64,000 nt of DNA from Bordetella parapertussis. Lineage in GTDB: Bacteria; Pseudomonadota; Gammaproteobacteria; Burkholderiales; Burkholderiaceae_A. This document shows positions 46,128 to 56,484 of the stretch, piece by piece (the first letter of the stretch is position 1; the number at the start of each line of letters is the position of its first letter). The stretch lies in NCBI GenBank assembly GCA_945877235.1, contig CAMCRF010000002.1, forward strand, positions 1 to 64,000. Reading direction: 5' to 3'. The notes beneath the pieces were generated by a model. It had not been told where the DNA came from. It was given only the letters and a program-made list of their open reading frames with translations, and did no database searches. The translations under genes were made by a program, and so were the position numbers.

Positions 46128-47605
46128 GCGCTGATTCCTGCCAATGTGACGTACTTCATTTCGAGATACTCCTCAATCCCATGGCGCGAACCCTCGCGTC
46201 CCAAACCTGACTGTTTGATGCCCCCAAACGGGGCGACCTCATTTGAAAAAATCCCGCTGTTGACACAGACCATTCCCGCCTCAAGCGCACGTGCGACCCG
46301 CAAAACGCGGCCGAGATCGCGGGAGAAGAAATACGCAGCCAGACCGAACACGGAGTCATTCGCCCGCGAGATCACCTCTGCTTCCGTCTCAAACCGAAAG
46401 AGCGGCGCAACGGGACCAAAGGTCTCTTCCTGCGCGAGCTGCATGCCCTCGTGGACATCCACCAGAACCGTCGGCTGAAAGAACAACCCGCCCAATGCAT
46501 GGGCTTGGCCTCCAGTGAGAACCCGCCCCCCATGCTCAACCGCGTTTGAGATGTGCGCGCGTACTTTATCCACTGCGGCGGATTCAATCAGAGGGCCAAT
46601 CTGAACGCCAGACTCTAGGCCACTGCCAACCCGAAGGCCTGAAGCACGTTCGGACAAACGCTGGGCGAAAGCCTCGTAAATACCAGACTGCACATAGATG
46701 CGGTTGGCACACACACAGGTCTGGCCCGCATTCCGAAACTTCGATGCCAGCGCGCCCTCTACCGCGGCATCCAGATCAGCATCATCGAAAACAATAAACG
46801 GAGCATTTCCCCCCAACTCGAGGGAAAGCTTTTTGATGGTGTCCGCAGATTGCCGATAGAGGATGCGTCCCACCTCTGTTGAGCCAGTAAACGAGAGCTT
46901 GCGAACGCGCGCGTCCGCGCACAGCGCCTGCCCGATCTGGGGAGCTGCGTCTGCATCGCCCACCACCAGGTTAAAAACGCCCGCAGGAATTCCCGCGCGC
47001 ATCGCCAACTCGCCCAAAGCCAACGCGGTAAGTGGTGTTGCTTCGGCCGGTTTAACAACAACGGTGCAGCCTGCCGCAAGAGCGGGCGCACACTTTCGAG
47101 TAATCATGGCAAGCGGAAAGTTCCACGGCGTGATCGCCGCACAGACACCAATGGGCTGCTTGAGCACCAACAATTCTCGGTCGGTCGTAGGGGCCGGAAT
47201 CACCTCCCCATAAATACGCTTGGCCTCCTCAGCAAACCATTCGACAAAACTGGCTCCGTAGAGCACCTCACCCCTGGCCTCAGTCAGGGGCTTTCCTTGT
47301 TCGAGCGTCATCATGAGCGCGAGGTCGGCCTGATGCTCGAGAATGAGCCCATGCCAGGCCTTGAGCCGCGCGGCGCGCTCCTTGGCTGGCAGACGACTCC
47401 AGGCAGGCAGCGCCTGAGCAGCTGCATCTATTGCCGCCTGTGTCTCGAGCGCACCCATATTGGCCACCTCGGCAATCGGCTCGCCATTGGCGGGGTTGAC
47501 AACAGCGAATCGCGATCCAGAGAGCGACGCATGCCACTGGCCACCCCACAGACCCTGCGTCTTGAGCAGCCCCTGATCCTGAAAACCCGTCGCTACGCTT
47601 TGCAT
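46124..47605 (-). CDS. gabD: succinate-semialdehyde dehydrogenase-type aldehyde dehydrogenase
   Basis: 493 residues. GVCAAITPWNFPLAMITRKCAPALAAGCTVVVKPAE, the Glu block LELGGNAPFIVFDDADLD and the nucleophile in FRNAGQTCVCANR follow the GabD family. C-terminal FGGIKQSGLGREGSRHGIEEYLEMKYV is also typical. Oxidises succinate semialdehyde to succinate with NAD(P). Paired with the alcohol dehydrogenase; no aminotransferase gene is near, so the substrate may come from an alcohol and not from GABA. Confidence 0.92.
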   Translation of the reverse strand: MQSVATGFQDQGLLKTQGLWGGQWHASLSGSRFAVVNPANGEPIAEVANMGALETQAAIDAAAQALPAWSRLPAKERAARLKAWHGLILEHQADLALMMTLEQGKPLTEARGEVLYGASFVEWFAEEAKRIYGEVIPAPTTDRELLVLKQPIGVCAAITPWNFPLAMITRKCAPALAAGCTVVVKPAEATPLTALALGELAMRAGIPAGVFNLVVGDADAAPQIGQALCADARVRKLSFTGSTEVGRILYRQSADTIKKLSLELGGNAPFIVFDDADLDAAVEGALASKFRNAGQTCVCANRIYVQSGIYEAFAQRLSERASGLRVGSGLESGVQIGPLIESAAVDKVRAHISNAVEHGGRVLTGGQAHALGGLFFQPTVLVDVHEGMQLAQEETFGPVAPLFRFETEAEVISRANDSVFGLAAYFFSRDLGRVLRVARALEAGMVCVNSGIFSNEVAPFGGIKQSGLGREGSRHGIEEYLEMKYVTLAGISA

Positions 47606-47627
47606 ACCTTCTCCTTTAACTTCATTG

Positions 47628-48416
47628 CTAGATCCAACGCTGCACCACAGACCAGGCCATCCGAGCGATCATGACCAAGAGCACCACCAAGAAAAGGCGA
47701 CGAACCCACGCACTGCCACCGCGAATCGCCATGCGAGTGCCAAGCCAAGCTCCTGTGACATTACAGACCGCCATCAGTGCCCCAGTGAGCCAGAGCACCT
47801 GTCCTGCGGGAACGAAAAACGCGAGGGCAGAGAAGTTGGTGACCCAGTTCACCAGCTTGCTGACCGCAGAGGCATGGAGGAAATCGTACCGAAAGGCCCG
47901 AACAAAAATAAAGATGAGGAATGCCCCAGTGCCTGGACCAAAAAAGCCGTCGTAAAAACCGATACACCCTCCCGTCATGAATGCTGGAAACCAGGCCTTA
48001 CGACCTTGCCATCGCGGGCGATGTTCGAGACCCATCTCTCGGCGCCGAAGGGTTGCAGCGGCCACCACGATAAGCAGCACAAGAATGACCGGGTCCGCCC
48101 AGTGTCGGGGCATCCAAGACACCACGGCTGCACCCATCCATGAAAAACCGGCTGCCCCCAAAACCGCCGCGCTCACCACTGCGCCGTCAAGCCGCACCGC
48201 GCGCAGATAACGCCAAGCCGCCAGCGAAGTGCCTGCAATCGAGGAGAGCTTTGCCGTGCCCAGTAGGCTTGCTGCACTGGCCGAGGGCAAAGAGCTAAAC
48301 AACGCTGGAACCTGAATGAGGCCACCTCCGCCCACAACAGCATCGACAAACCCAGCGATGAGCGCCGCGAGAGCCAAGACCATCCATACCTCCAGACCCC
48401 AGGCCTCTAGCCCCAT
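47628..48416 (-). CDS. TauE/SafE family permease
   Basis: 262 residues from the ATG at 48414-48416; a longer frame to 48611 runs through the divergent pdxA. About eight helices with the signature AGFVDAVVGGGGLIQVPAL and GFYDGFFGPGTGAF. Members export sulfite, sulfoacetate or other organosulfur and organic anions. The substrate is unknown; it lies 22 bases upstream of the gabD-like gene on the same strand. Confidence 0.92.
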   Translation of the reverse strand: MGLEAWGLEVWMVLALAALIAGFVDAVVGGGGLIQVPALFSSLPSASAASLLGTAKLSSIAGTSLAAWRYLRAVRLDGAVVSAAVLGAAGFSWMGAAVVSWMPRHWADPVILVLLIVVAAATLRRREMGLEHRPRWQGRKAWFPAFMTGGCIGFYDGFFGPGTGAFLIFIFVRAFRYDFLHASAVSKLVNWVTNFSALAFFVPAGQVLWLTGALMAVCNVTGAWLGTRMAIRGGSAWVRRLFLVVLLVMIARMAWSVVQRWI

Positions 48417-48446
48417 GACCGACTCCAACTGCGCGATGATTGCAGG

Positions 48447-49442
48447 ATGACTGAAAGCCACGATTCTACGAGCAAGCCCATAAACAGAACGCTCACCATT
48501 GGCATCACCATGGGAGACCCATCGGGCATCGGGCCTGAGATCTGCCTCAAAGCGCTCCATACCCTTGAGGCGGCAGGCCATCGGTTCGTGCTCTACGGAG
48601 ACATTGCTCACCTTGAGCAGACCGCCAGATCCCTTAACCTACCCATGCCATCAGCGCTGCGCCATACGGGACCGGGAGGCCCTTATCCCATCGGCCGCAT
48701 TCACGGCCGAAGCGGAGAGGCAGCAGCGGCCGCCATCGAGGCTGCCGCACAAGACTGCCTCTCAGGAGCGCTGGATGCCATGGTCACGGCCCCGATTCAC
48801 AAGGGAGCGCTCGCACTCACAGGTCGACCCTATCCGGGACATACGGAATTCCTGGCTGCACTCAGCAGTCCCGGGCGACCACCGCCTGTTCGCATGATGC
48901 TGGTCAACCCCCATCTGCGCGTGGTGCTCAACAGCATCCACCTACCCCTTCGCATGGCGATTGATCAGCTCGACACAGAGACCCTGTTTGACACCGTCCA
49001 GATCACGCATCAAAGCCTCTCGCGCCTGATCAAACCACCACTGCGCATTGCGGTAGCGGGGCTCAATCCCCACGCATCGGATGGTGGTTTATTCGGAAGT
49101 GAAGAGGCTCAGATCATTACACCTGCGGTCGCGCGCGCACGGGAACTCGGGATCTCTGTCTCCGGGCCATGGGCCCCTGACAGCGTCTTTCGAATGGCCT
49201 GGGGTCGCACGCCCAAAGACAAATCTTTCGATGTCGTGGTTTGCCTCTATCACGACCAAGGCCTCATTCCAATCAAGCTGCTTGGCATTGATGACGGCGT
49301 GAACTGCACACTCGGACTTCCATTTATCAGAACCAGCGTGGATCACGGCACTGCTTTTGAGATTGCTGGCCAGAACCAGGCAAACTGCGCCTCACTCTTG
49401 GCCGCCATCCGGACCGCAATCGATCTCTGTGAAATGCCCTAA
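48447..49442 (+). CDS. pdxA: 4-hydroxythreonine-4-phosphate dehydrogenase
   Basis: 331 residues. ITMGDPSGIGPEICLKAL at the start; metal-binding histidines in YPGHTEFLA, NSIHLPLRMA and CLYHDQGLIPIK; VDHGTAFEIAG near the end (the family usually has DIAG). Third step of the DXP-dependent pyridoxal phosphate pathway. Divergent from the permease with 30 bases between starts. 2 bases before the MOSC gene. Confidence 0.94.
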   Translation: MTESHDSTSKPINRTLTIGITMGDPSGIGPEICLKALHTLEAAGHRFVLYGDIAHLEQTARSLNLPMPSALRHTGPGGPYPIGRIHGRSGEAAAAAIEAAAQDCLSGALDAMVTAPIHKGALALTGRPYPGHTEFLAALSSPGRPPPVRMMLVNPHLRVVLNSIHLPLRMAIDQLDTETLFDTVQITHQSLSRLIKPPLRIAVAGLNPHASDGGLFGSEEAQIITPAVARARELGISVSGPWAPDSVFRMAWGRTPKDKSFDVVVCLYHDQGLIPIKLLGIDDGVNCTLGLPFIRTSVDHGTAFEIAGQNQANCASLLAAIRTAIDLCEMP

Positions 49443-49444
49443 CC

Positions 49445-50017
49445 ATGAAGATCCATACTCTCTCCGCGGGCACGAGTCGTCTGCTGATGTTGGGCAGCGA
49501 CGCGGTGCACGGCACCCAGTCGGCCATTCGAAAAGCGCCCATCAGCACACCGCAAACACCAAAGCCGATTCCACTCACCCCACTGGGACTCGCAGGCGAT
49601 GAGCAAGCGGACCAAACCGTGCATGGAGGTCTAGACAAGGCGCTCTATGCCTTTCCAATCGAGCACTGGCCACTCTGGCGCTCGCCCGAGTGGAGCGAAC
49701 CCAGACCTGGATTGTTTGGCGAAAACCTGCTCACGCAGGGCCTTGACGAGACCACAGTCTTCATTGGAGACCGTTGGCGTATCGGGGCGGCGCTGCTTCA
49801 AGTCACAGAGCCCCGCATTCCCTGCGACAAATTCTGCGCCGTGATGGGCTCAAATCAGGCCGCTCGCCAGATGATTCATTTGGGAACGTGCGGCTGGTAC
49901 CTACGCGTCGTCTCGCCCGCCCCGCTTGCGGCAGGCATGTCCATTGAAGTGATCCCCGGCTCGCGAGACACCAATGTGGCAGCGACCTTTGCCTTCAAGA
50001 CGAAGCGGGCGCGATAG
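49445..50017 (+). CDS. MOSC-domain protein (YiiM-like)
   Basis: 190 residues. [40 protein letters not shown] and the Cys in [10 protein letters not shown] are the MOSC/YiiM blocks. YiiM-type proteins detoxify N-hydroxylated bases with a molybdenum cofactor and persulfide chemistry, the exact role here being inferred from family only. The end overlaps the convergent pckG by 23 bases. Confidence 0.9.
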   Translation: MKIHTLSAGTSRLLMLGSDAVHGTQSAIRKAPISTPQTPKPIPLTPLGLAGDEQADQTVHGGLDKALYAFPIEHWPLWRSPEWSEPRPGLFGENLLTQGLDETTVFIGDRWRIGAALLQVTEPRIPCDKFCAVMGSNQAARQMIHLGTCGWYLRVVSPAPLAAGMSIEVIPGSRDTNVAATFAFKTKRAR

Positions 50018-51872
50018 CCACACCGAGAGCGGAACGTACGCGCAGCAGCTCGGCTGGCAAGCGCTCGCCCAGCCGCGCAAACCAAAGGTCATGCTCACGC
50101 AGTTCAGCATCCCAATCGCTCACATCAATCGCCGTAAGCTGCTCAAAAACCTGCCGATCAAATGCGAGGCCCGCCCAATCAATATCTTCAAATCGGGGGG
50201 AGACCCCTAGCGCGTGCTCGTGCCCTTGAGGCGCCGCTCCCTCGATTCGCGCAATCATCCACTCAAGGATTCTGGCATTCTCTCCAAAGCCTGGCCAAAC
50301 GAACCGCCCTTGAGCGTCGGTGCGAAACCAGTTGACCGCGAAAATCGCGGGCAAACGAGCTCCCCTTGCGCTCAGGCTCTGGCCCAACCGAAGCCAGTGG
50401 GCGAAGTAATCGCCCATGTGATAGCCGCAGAATGGGAGCATGGCGAAGGGATCTCTGCGCACAATACCCTGGGCACCCGTGGCCGCCGCTGTCGTCTCCG
50501 AGCCCATGGTGGCGGCCAGATAAACGCCCTCCTCCCAGCTCCTGGCCTGGGCCGCCAATGGCACCGTGGCAGATCGACGGCCCCCGAAAATAAACCCATC
50601 GAGCACCACCCCCTCGGGATCATCCCAAGCCGAATCGATGACTGGATTTTGTTGCGCAGAAACCGTGAATCGTGCGTTGGGATGCGCTGCTTTGCGCTTG
50701 TGTTGCGCGCCGATCTCGGGCGTCCACTCACGTCCTTGCCAGTCAAGACAATGATCGGGCGGCGTTTCAGTCATCCCCTCCCACCAGACATCCCCATCAT
50801 CTGTAAGTGCGACATTGGTGAAAATCACGTGCTCACGAAGTGATGCCATGCAGTTTGGGTTGGTCTTCTCTCCGGTCCCAGGTGCAACGCCGAAATATCC
50901 AGCCTCCGGATTGATTGCCCGCAACCGCCCCTTCTCATCGGGCTTGATCCAAGCAATGTCATCCCCAATCGTGGTGATCTTCCAGCCTTGATCCGTCATC
51001 CGCTGAGGCGGAATCAGCATCGCAAAATTGGTCTTTCCACACGCCGAGGGAAAAGCTGCAGCAAAGTGATAACGCTGACCCTGAGGCGACTCAACCCCGA
51101 GGATCAACATATGCTCGGCAAGCCACCCCATGCCATCGTGCTGCGCCTGCCGATGCCCCATGGTGGATGCAATCCGCAACGCAAAACACTTCTTCCCCAA
51201 CAGTGCATTGCCGCCATAGCCTGATCCATAAGACCAGATCTCCCGAGTCTCGGGGAAATGCACGATGTACTTCGTTTCGTTGCAAGGCCATGGGACATCC
51301 GGAGTCCCAGCTGTCAACGGACGACCGACCGAGTGCACACAGGGAACAAACTCACCGTGTTCACCCAAGTGTTCAAAGACGCGCTTACCCATGCGGGTCA
51401 TTAAGCGCATATTAACCACCACATAGGGAGAATCTGTGAGCTCAACACCGATCTGTGCAATCGGGGAACCAATCGGGCCCATAGAAAACGCAATCACATA
51501 CAGTGTGCGACCTCGCATACACCCTTCAAACAGACCATCGAGCGTATTTCGCATGTCTTGAGGCGACACCCAATTGTTGTTCGGACCTGCGTCTGCTTGA
51601 TCTTCGGTGCAGACAAAAGTCCGATCCTCTACTCGGGCTACATCAGAAGGGTCTGACCATGCCAGGTAGGAGTTCGGTCGCTTCGACGGATTGAGTCGCT
51701 TAAGGGTGCCCTGCTCCACCATGATCTGAAACAAATGCTGAGCTTCTTGTTCCGAGCCATCACACCAAACGATGTTCTTGGGCTGGGTTTTGTCCGCAAC
51801 GGATTGCACCCATTGCAGCAGCTTAGAATGGCGTGTGAGGGGCACTCCCTCGAGTATCCGTGATGCATTCAT
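49995..51872 (-). CDS. pckG: phosphoenolpyruvate carboxykinase (GTP)
   Basis: 625 residues from the ATG at 51870-51872; a longer frame to 52085 lies across the asparaginase-like gene. [16 protein letters not shown] has the reactive Cys and P-loop, [33 protein letters not shown] and GFIFGGRR follow. GTP-type enzyme that makes PEP from oxaloacetate in gluconeogenesis. Divergent from the asparaginase-like gene with 28 bases between. Confidence 0.97.
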   Translation of the reverse strand: MNASRILEGVPLTRHSKLLQWVQSVADKTQPKNIVWCDGSEQEAQHLFQIMVEQGTLKRLNPSKRPNSYLAWSDPSDVARVEDRTFVCTEDQADAGPNNNWVSPQDMRNTLDGLFEGCMRGRTLYVIAFSMGPIGSPIAQIGVELTDSPYVVVNMRLMTRMGKRVFEHLGEHGEFVPCVHSVGRPLTAGTPDVPWPCNETKYIVHFPETREIWSYGSGYGGNALLGKKCFALRIASTMGHRQAQHDGMGWLAEHMLILGVESPQGQRYHFAAAFPSACGKTNFAMLIPPQRMTDQGWKITTIGDDIAWIKPDEKGRLRAINPEAGYFGVAPGTGEKTNPNCMASLREHVIFTNVALTDDGDVWWEGMTETPPDHCLDWQGREWTPEIGAQHKRKAAHPNARFTVSAQQNPVIDSAWDDPEGVVLDGFIFGGRRSATVPLAAQARSWEEGVYLAATMGSETTAAATGAQGIVRRDPFAMLPFCGYHMGDYFAHWLRLGQSLSARGARLPAIFAVNWFRTDAQGRFVWPGFGENARILEWMIARIEGAAPQGHEHALGVSPRFEDIDWAGLAFDRQVFEQLTAIDVSDWDAELREHDLWFARLGERLPAELLRVRSALGVAIAPASS

Positions 51873-51900
51873 GACGACATCTTTCGAAAATTGGAGTGAA

Positions 51901-52419
51901 ATGAGTCTAGCACCTGGCGTTACATTGGCTGTGCTCACCACTGGCGGCACATTCGAGAAGGTGTACAGGCCGCAAGAAGGTCGGCTTTGGTTTGACCAGA
52001 GCGGGCTAGCCAGATGGCGAGAGCAATGCCAACTCCCCGAGCGCTGCAGGCTTGAAGTTGTCATGTTGGTCGACAGCCTCGACATGACTGAAGTGCAACG
52101 AGATCACCTGGCGCAACGCATTGGCGAAGCGCCAGAGTCCCGTGTTGTGGTCATTCATGGCACGGACACCATGGTGGCCTCCGCGGCGCGCGCAACGGAG
52201 CGCCAAAGATCAGACCAAGTGGTGGTCTTCACTGGCGCCATGATTCCAGCAAGCCAGGCGAACTCCGATGCGCTTTTTAACCTGGGCATGGCTGTTGCCG
52301 CCAGCCAACTGCTAAACCCCGGCAGCTACATCTGCATGTCCGGTCAAGTCTTCCCATCCAACCGTGTTCAAAAAAACAAGACGCTGGGCCGGTTCGAATT
52401 ACTTCCCGATACAGAATGA
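51901..52419 (+). CDS. one-domain L-asparaginase family protein
   Basis: 172 residues from the ATG at 51901, with TTGGAG 6 bases upstream. [13 protein letters not shown] (Thr17), [10 protein letters not shown] (Thr88, Asp89), [13 protein letters not shown] and a Lys158 in NRVQKNK match catalytic residues of type II asparaginases. The C-terminal domain that completes the neighbouring active site in the canonical enzyme is absent, so length is half the usual 330 residues. Short homologues are known in proteobacteria. Activity cannot be assured. The 3' end overlaps mnmE by 21 bases. Confidence 0.85.
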   Translation: MSLAPGVTLAVLTTGGTFEKVYRPQEGRLWFDQSGLARWREQCQLPERCRLEVVMLVDSLDMTEVQRDHLAQRIGEAPESRVVVIHGTDTMVASAARATERQRSDQVVVFTGAMIPASQANSDALFNLGMAVAASQLLNPGSYICMSGQVFPSNRVQKNKTLGRFELLPDTE

Positions 52420-53829
52420 ACTGAAGATCGTGCCCAACAGATCGTCAGAGTGGACTTCGCCAGTTAATTCAGACAAGGCCCCCTGCATTGCTCGAAGGTG
52501 CTCCGCACACAGCTCCAAGGCGCCCCGGGCAAGCGCCAAGCGGGCCTGTTTCAGGCTCGACTGAGCCATCGAGAGCGCCTCAAGCTGCCGCCCTCTCGCA
52601 GAGAAAACCGTCTCTCCGGATTCCTGTGTCCATCCGGCCTTTTGTTTGAGGCTCATGCGCAAAGCCTCAAGTCCAGCTCCCGTTTTGGCAGAAACCATCT
52701 GACGCTCAAACGGGAGGCACGCTGCAGAGGGCAAGCCGGCCCAACGCGCCAATTCCTCGCAGGCAGGCTCCCCCTCTAATCGATCGATTTGATTGAGAAC
52801 CATCAAAAGGGCCGGGGCAAGCCCGGTCTGCACTCTTCTCTCATGGAGCTTTTGCGCGAGACATTCAACGAGTGCCGGCTCCATGGTGTGCTGGCCCGTG
52901 GCGTCCAACACCCAAAGCACGAGATCGGCCTGAGCAAGCGTCTGCCAACTCTTCGCAATGCCCATCTGCTCGATCGGATCTTCCGAGGATCGCAGCCCCG
53001 CGGTGTCCACCACAGAAACTGGAATGCCATCTATGACAAGCTGTGAGGCAATACGATCACGAGTCGTTCCGGCCACATCGGTCACGATGGCGAGCTCTTC
53101 CTCTGCGAGCGCATTGAGCAGTGATGACTTGCCCACATTGGGTGCCCCAATCAGTGCAATGGTCAGACCTTGAGCAAGTGCGGCTCCGCGCTGTGCGGCA
53201 GCAAACACAGCCAAAAACTGCTGGTCTAGCGCCGTAAGCCTGTCATCGAGCTGCTCCTGAGAGACCACCTCGATCTCCTCCTCGGGGAAATCCAAACAGG
53301 CCTCCACGCGGACGCGAAGATCGGTCAAGCCCTGCTGTAAGGACGCAACCGAATGACTGAAGCCTCCTCTGAGCGATTGCAGGGCTGCTCTCGCAGCCTG
53401 AACACTGCTGGCGGCGATCAAATCCGCAATGCCTTGAGCCTGCAAGAGATCAAGCTTCCCGTGATGGAACGCACGCTCAGAAAACTCTCCCGGCCGCGCT
53501 TGGCGAATCAACTGATCTGGCAGGGAATATGCCAAAACTGCCCGCAACACCACCTGTAGCACCGCTGGACCGCCATGCCCTTGGAGTTCAAGCACGTCTT
53601 CGCCCGTAAAGCTGTTGGGGCCCGGAAAAAAAAGCGCAATCCCGTCGTCAACGAGCTCTCCACCGGGTGCCTTAAAAAGCACCTTTTGCGCTAAGCGCGG
53701 TGATGCAGGTGCTCCTGTCATCAGATGCAAGACCCGCACTGCTGCGGGTCCCGATACGCGCACCACCCCAATGGCCCCGGGCGCAAAACCTGAGGCAATA
53801 GCAACAATGGTGTCGCTAAACGGGGACAT
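52399..53829 (-). CDS. mnmE: tRNA modification GTPase MnmE
   Basis: 476 residues. N-terminal folate-binding domain (DTIVAIASGFAPGAIGVVRVSG), G domain with GAPNVGKSSLLNAL, DVAGTTRD and DTAGLR, and the C-terminal catalytic F-C-I-G-K. Partner of MnmG. Its start overlaps the yidC stop by 14 bases. Confidence 0.98.
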   Translation of the reverse strand: MSPFSDTIVAIASGFAPGAIGVVRVSGPAAVRVLHLMTGAPASPRLAQKVLFKAPGGELVDDGIALFFPGPNSFTGEDVLELQGHGGPAVLQVVLRAVLAYSLPDQLIRQARPGEFSERAFHHGKLDLLQAQGIADLIAASSVQAARAALQSLRGGFSHSVASLQQGLTDLRVRVEACLDFPEEEIEVVSQEQLDDRLTALDQQFLAVFAAAQRGAALAQGLTIALIGAPNVGKSSLLNALAEEELAIVTDVAGTTRDRIASQLVIDGIPVSVVDTAGLRSSEDPIEQMGIAKSWQTLAQADLVLWVLDATGQHTMEPALVECLAQKLHERRVQTGLAPALLMVLNQIDRLEGEPACEELARWAGLPSAACLPFERQMVSAKTGAGLEALRMSLKQKAGWTQESGETVFSARGRQLEALSMAQSSLKQARLALARGALELCAEHLRAMQGALSELTGEVHSDDLLGTIFSSFCIGK

Positions 53830-55462
53830 TCATCCGTTTCATGATGAACCACTGCTGGGCGATAGACACCACGTTATTCACAAGCCAATACAAGACCAGG
53901 CCCGCAGGGAAGAAGAAAAAGAACACCGAAAACACCAGTGGTAGAAACAGCATGATCTTGGCCTGCAAGGGGTCTGGTGGAGGGGGATTGAGCTTTGTCT
54001 GGAGGAACATCGTTGCCGCCATGACGACCGGCAGAATGTAATAGGGATCTGGAGCCGCCAGATCTGTAATCCATAAAATCCAAGGCGCATTGCGCATCTC
54101 GACACTGGCCAGCAGCACCCAGTAGAGCGCCAAAAAAACAGGGATCTGAATGAAGATGGGCAGGCAGCCGCCCAAAGGATTGATCTTTTCTGTCTTGTAG
54201 AGCTCCATCATGGCTTGGTTGAACTTCGCCTTGTCCTCACCATAGCGCTCACGCAATGCGGTCATTCGGGGCGCAACCGCCTTCATTTTGGCCATTGACT
54301 TGTAGCTTGCCGCTGAAAGGGGGTAGAACAACGCCTTGATGATGATGGTCAAGAGCACGATCGCCCACCCCCAGTTGGGCACCCATTGGTAGAGCAGCTC
54401 GAGCAGCCAATAGATGGGCTTGGCAATAAACGTCAGCCAGCTGTAGTCCACAACCAAGTCAAGTCCTGGAGCAAGGGTCTCTAGTACACGTTGAACCTGA
54501 GGCCCAACATACAGAATGGATTCGTGAGTCTGCTGCGCTCCAGGTGCAACGGCTGGAAAGGCTTGCAATACACCTGCCGCATATCGGTTCTCTCCGACTT
54601 TTCGGGTGTAAAACTCCCGGGCAGCCTGGTTCTGAACCACCCAAGCGCTGACAAAATAATGCTGAACGATCGACATCCATCCGTCGTTGGCTTTTTGAAC
54701 GTAGTCACGGCGACCTTTCTCAATGTCCGAAAAGTCAACCTTCTCGAACTTTCCTTGATCGGTGTACACCGCAGGTCCTGTAAAGGTCTGATAAAACGAG
54801 CTCTCTCCAGGCGCAGGATCTCCGTTGCGTAAAAACTGCAAATAAATGGTTGGCGTCACCGTATCGGCACCGGTATTGAGCACCGTATGCTGAATGCGCA
54901 CCTGATGACCAGACTCAGACAAAGAGATACGCTTGATCAACTTCAGTCCACCCGCTTCAGCAGACAGCAACAAGGTGCGCTCAGGAACATCTTCTGCGCG
55001 CAAAGGCATTGCCTGAAAAATCAGGGTGTGATTTGGAAGGCTCTTACCGTTCGGACCTGCACCAACAAGTCCCGTTTGAGCCTCATAGAATCGCTGATCA
55101 GCCTGGTCAAACAATCGAACAAATCCACCCGGATACTGATCGGATGCCTGATCTTTTAGAACTGCACCTACGAATCGAGCACCTTGACTGTCGATTTGGA
55201 GCTCCAAATCACGGTTCTTGAGCGTAAACACCTGCGAGGCAACAGCGGCTTGCGTTGCATCCACGGCTGCTGGTACCGCTTCAACTGCCGGTTTAATCGG
55301 TGTTGGCAACGCGCCCGTGGAAACGGCGGCCGGTGCATTGGTTTCAAGCGTGCTTGAAGATGACTGGGCAGCAAGAGGGTTCGATTGCCGCATCCAGGCT
55401 TCCCACAACAAGAAGACAGAACCAACAAAAACCAGCATCAAAATCGTACGGCGTGCATCCAT
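53816..55462 (-). CDS. yidC: membrane protein insertase YidC
   Basis: 548 residues. MDARRTILMLVFVGSVFLLWEAW anchors a large periplasmic domain, and the C-terminal part has the conserved helices PNWGWAIVLLTIIIKALFYPLS and INPLGGCLPIFIQIPVFLALYWVL. Inserts and folds inner-membrane proteins such as ATP synthase subunit c. Between mnmE and yidD. Confidence 0.98.
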   Translation of the reverse strand: MDARRTILMLVFVGSVFLLWEAWMRQSNPLAAQSSSSTLETNAPAAVSTGALPTPIKPAVEAVPAAVDATQAAVASQVFTLKNRDLELQIDSQGARFVGAVLKDQASDQYPGGFVRLFDQADQRFYEAQTGLVGAGPNGKSLPNHTLIFQAMPLRAEDVPERTLLLSAEAGGLKLIKRISLSESGHQVRIQHTVLNTGADTVTPTIYLQFLRNGDPAPGESSFYQTFTGPAVYTDQGKFEKVDFSDIEKGRRDYVQKANDGWMSIVQHYFVSAWVVQNQAAREFYTRKVGENRYAAGVLQAFPAVAPGAQQTHESILYVGPQVQRVLETLAPGLDLVVDYSWLTFIAKPIYWLLELLYQWVPNWGWAIVLLTIIIKALFYPLSAASYKSMAKMKAVAPRMTALRERYGEDKAKFNQAMMELYKTEKINPLGGCLPIFIQIPVFLALYWVLLASVEMRNAPWILWITDLAAPDPYYILPVVMAATMFLQTKLNPPPPDPLQAKIMLFLPLVFSVFFFFFPAGLVLYWLVNNVVSIAQQWFIMKRMNVPV

Positions 55463-55465
55463 GAC

Positions 55466-55744
55466 CTAAGTCCTATCGGATTGGCAATTAAAAGAGGGGG
55501 CCGAATGCTCAGCAGGTGGCGCTACGGGATCATAGCCACTTCCGCCACCCGGTCTACATCGACAGAGTCTTCCTGTAGTCATTCGCGCCCCAGACCAGAG
55601 GCCATGGACGCGAATCGCCTCCTGAGCATACTCTGAGCAGCTTGGGAAAAATCGACACCGTGGGCCAATGAGGGGCCGAATAAACAACTGATACAGTCGA
55701 ATCAAGAAACACACTGCAGCGGCCAATCTATGCGCAACCCTCAT
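55466..55744 (-). CDS. yidD: membrane protein insertion efficiency factor YidD
   Basis: 92 residues. LIRLYQLFIRPLIGPRCRFFPSCSEYAQEAIRVHGLWSGARMTTGRLCRC is the whole conserved core. Three bases after the yidC start-side boundary and 12 bases before rnpA, the standard rpmH-rnpA-yidD-yidC order. Confidence 0.97.
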   Translation of the reverse strand: MRVAHRLAAAVCFLIRLYQLFIRPLIGPRCRFFPSCSEYAQEAIRVHGLWSGARMTTGRLCRCRPGGGSGYDPVAPPAEHSAPSFNCQSDRT

Positions 55745-55756
55745 TGGGGCTTGCCT

Positions 55757-56119
55757 TTACTGAGTCGCATGTTCGAGCGCGCGAAATGCTTGATCGAACA
55801 ACTGCACCAGTGCACCGTAACGCTCCTTGCGTTCAGCAAGCGTTTCCCATCGCGGTTTGCCGCGACATCGAACCAACAAATGATGTGGAACAGGGAGCGG
55901 GCGAGCTTGCCAATAGGTGCGACACCAGCGACGGACTTTGTTGCGTTGAACGGCCTTTCGCAGCACTTTTTTAGGAATAATGAATCCGAGCGCCGAACCC
56001 GTGTTTTCGCTCACAGCGGGCTGAGCGTAGACCATCAACCAGTCGTTTGCCGCAATAGGTCGTCTCTGCATGAGACGAGCAAATGCGTCTGGCTGGGAGA
56101 GCCGCTCTAGTGCACCCAT
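55757..56119 (-). CDS. rnpA: ribonuclease P protein component
   Basis: 120 residues. The RNA-binding signature ALGFIIPKKVLRKAVQRNKVRRWCRTYW is complete. Supports M1 RNA in tRNA 5' processing. 97 bases after rpmH. Confidence 0.95.
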   Translation of the reverse strand: MGALERLSQPDAFARLMQRRPIAANDWLMVYAQPAVSENTGSALGFIIPKKVLRKAVQRNKVRRWCRTYWQARPLPVPHHLLVRCRGKPRWETLAERKERYGALVQLFDQAFRALEHATQ

Positions 56120-56216
56120 GAGATGGGTGCTCGAAGTACCCGAGTGGCCTTAGCGATTTCCGACATAAGGGGCTCCGCCATGTTCGTTGGCCGAGTCAGG
56201 CGCAGCTGCGCGTGAA

Positions 56217-56351
56217 CTAGACAGCGAGACGGTGACGACCTTTGGCGCGACGGGCACGGATGACAGCTCGGCCACCGCGCGTCTTCATGCGCACTAGAAA
56301 GCCATGCGTCCGTTTGCGGCGAACCACGGAAGGTTGGAAGGTCCGTTTCAT
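56217..56351 (-). CDS. rpmH: 50S ribosomal protein L34
   Basis: 44 residues, [18 protein letters not shown] at the start and [11 protein letters not shown] at the end, the exact bacterial L34 pattern. ATG at 56349-56351 with a GGAG 7 bases upstream; stop TAG at 56217. Divergent from dnaA. Confidence 0.98.
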   Translation of the reverse strand: MKRTFQPSVVRRKRTHGFLVRMKTRGGRAVIRARRAKGRHRLAV

Positions 56352-56427
56352 GATTATTCTCCAAAAAGGGAACCTTAAATTCTAGTAGAAATTTAGATTC
56401 ATGGCTAGCACGAAAGAGCGCCCCCCC

Positions 56428-56457
56428 TGTGGATAAGTCAGCTACTTCAGGTACACT
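56428..56457 (+). promoter_or_regulatory. DnaA box over the dnaA promoter
   Basis: TGTGGATAA at 56428-56436 is the reverse complement of the consensus DnaA box TTATCCACA. A TACACT at 56452-56457 could be the -10 of the dnaA promoter, which would place the box over the -35 region. Autoregulation of dnaA is inferred. Confidence 0.6.
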
Positions 56458-56484
56458 AGGCCTCGTATTTTTCCTTCGGTACCC

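Noticed and set aside
48417..48611. 65-residue N-terminal extension of the TauE/SafE permease
   Set aside because: It would run antisense through pdxA and has no transmembrane or family sequence.
51873..52085. 71-residue N-terminal extension of pckG
   Set aside because: Antisense to the asparaginase-like gene; conserved PckG sequence starts after the ATG at 51872.
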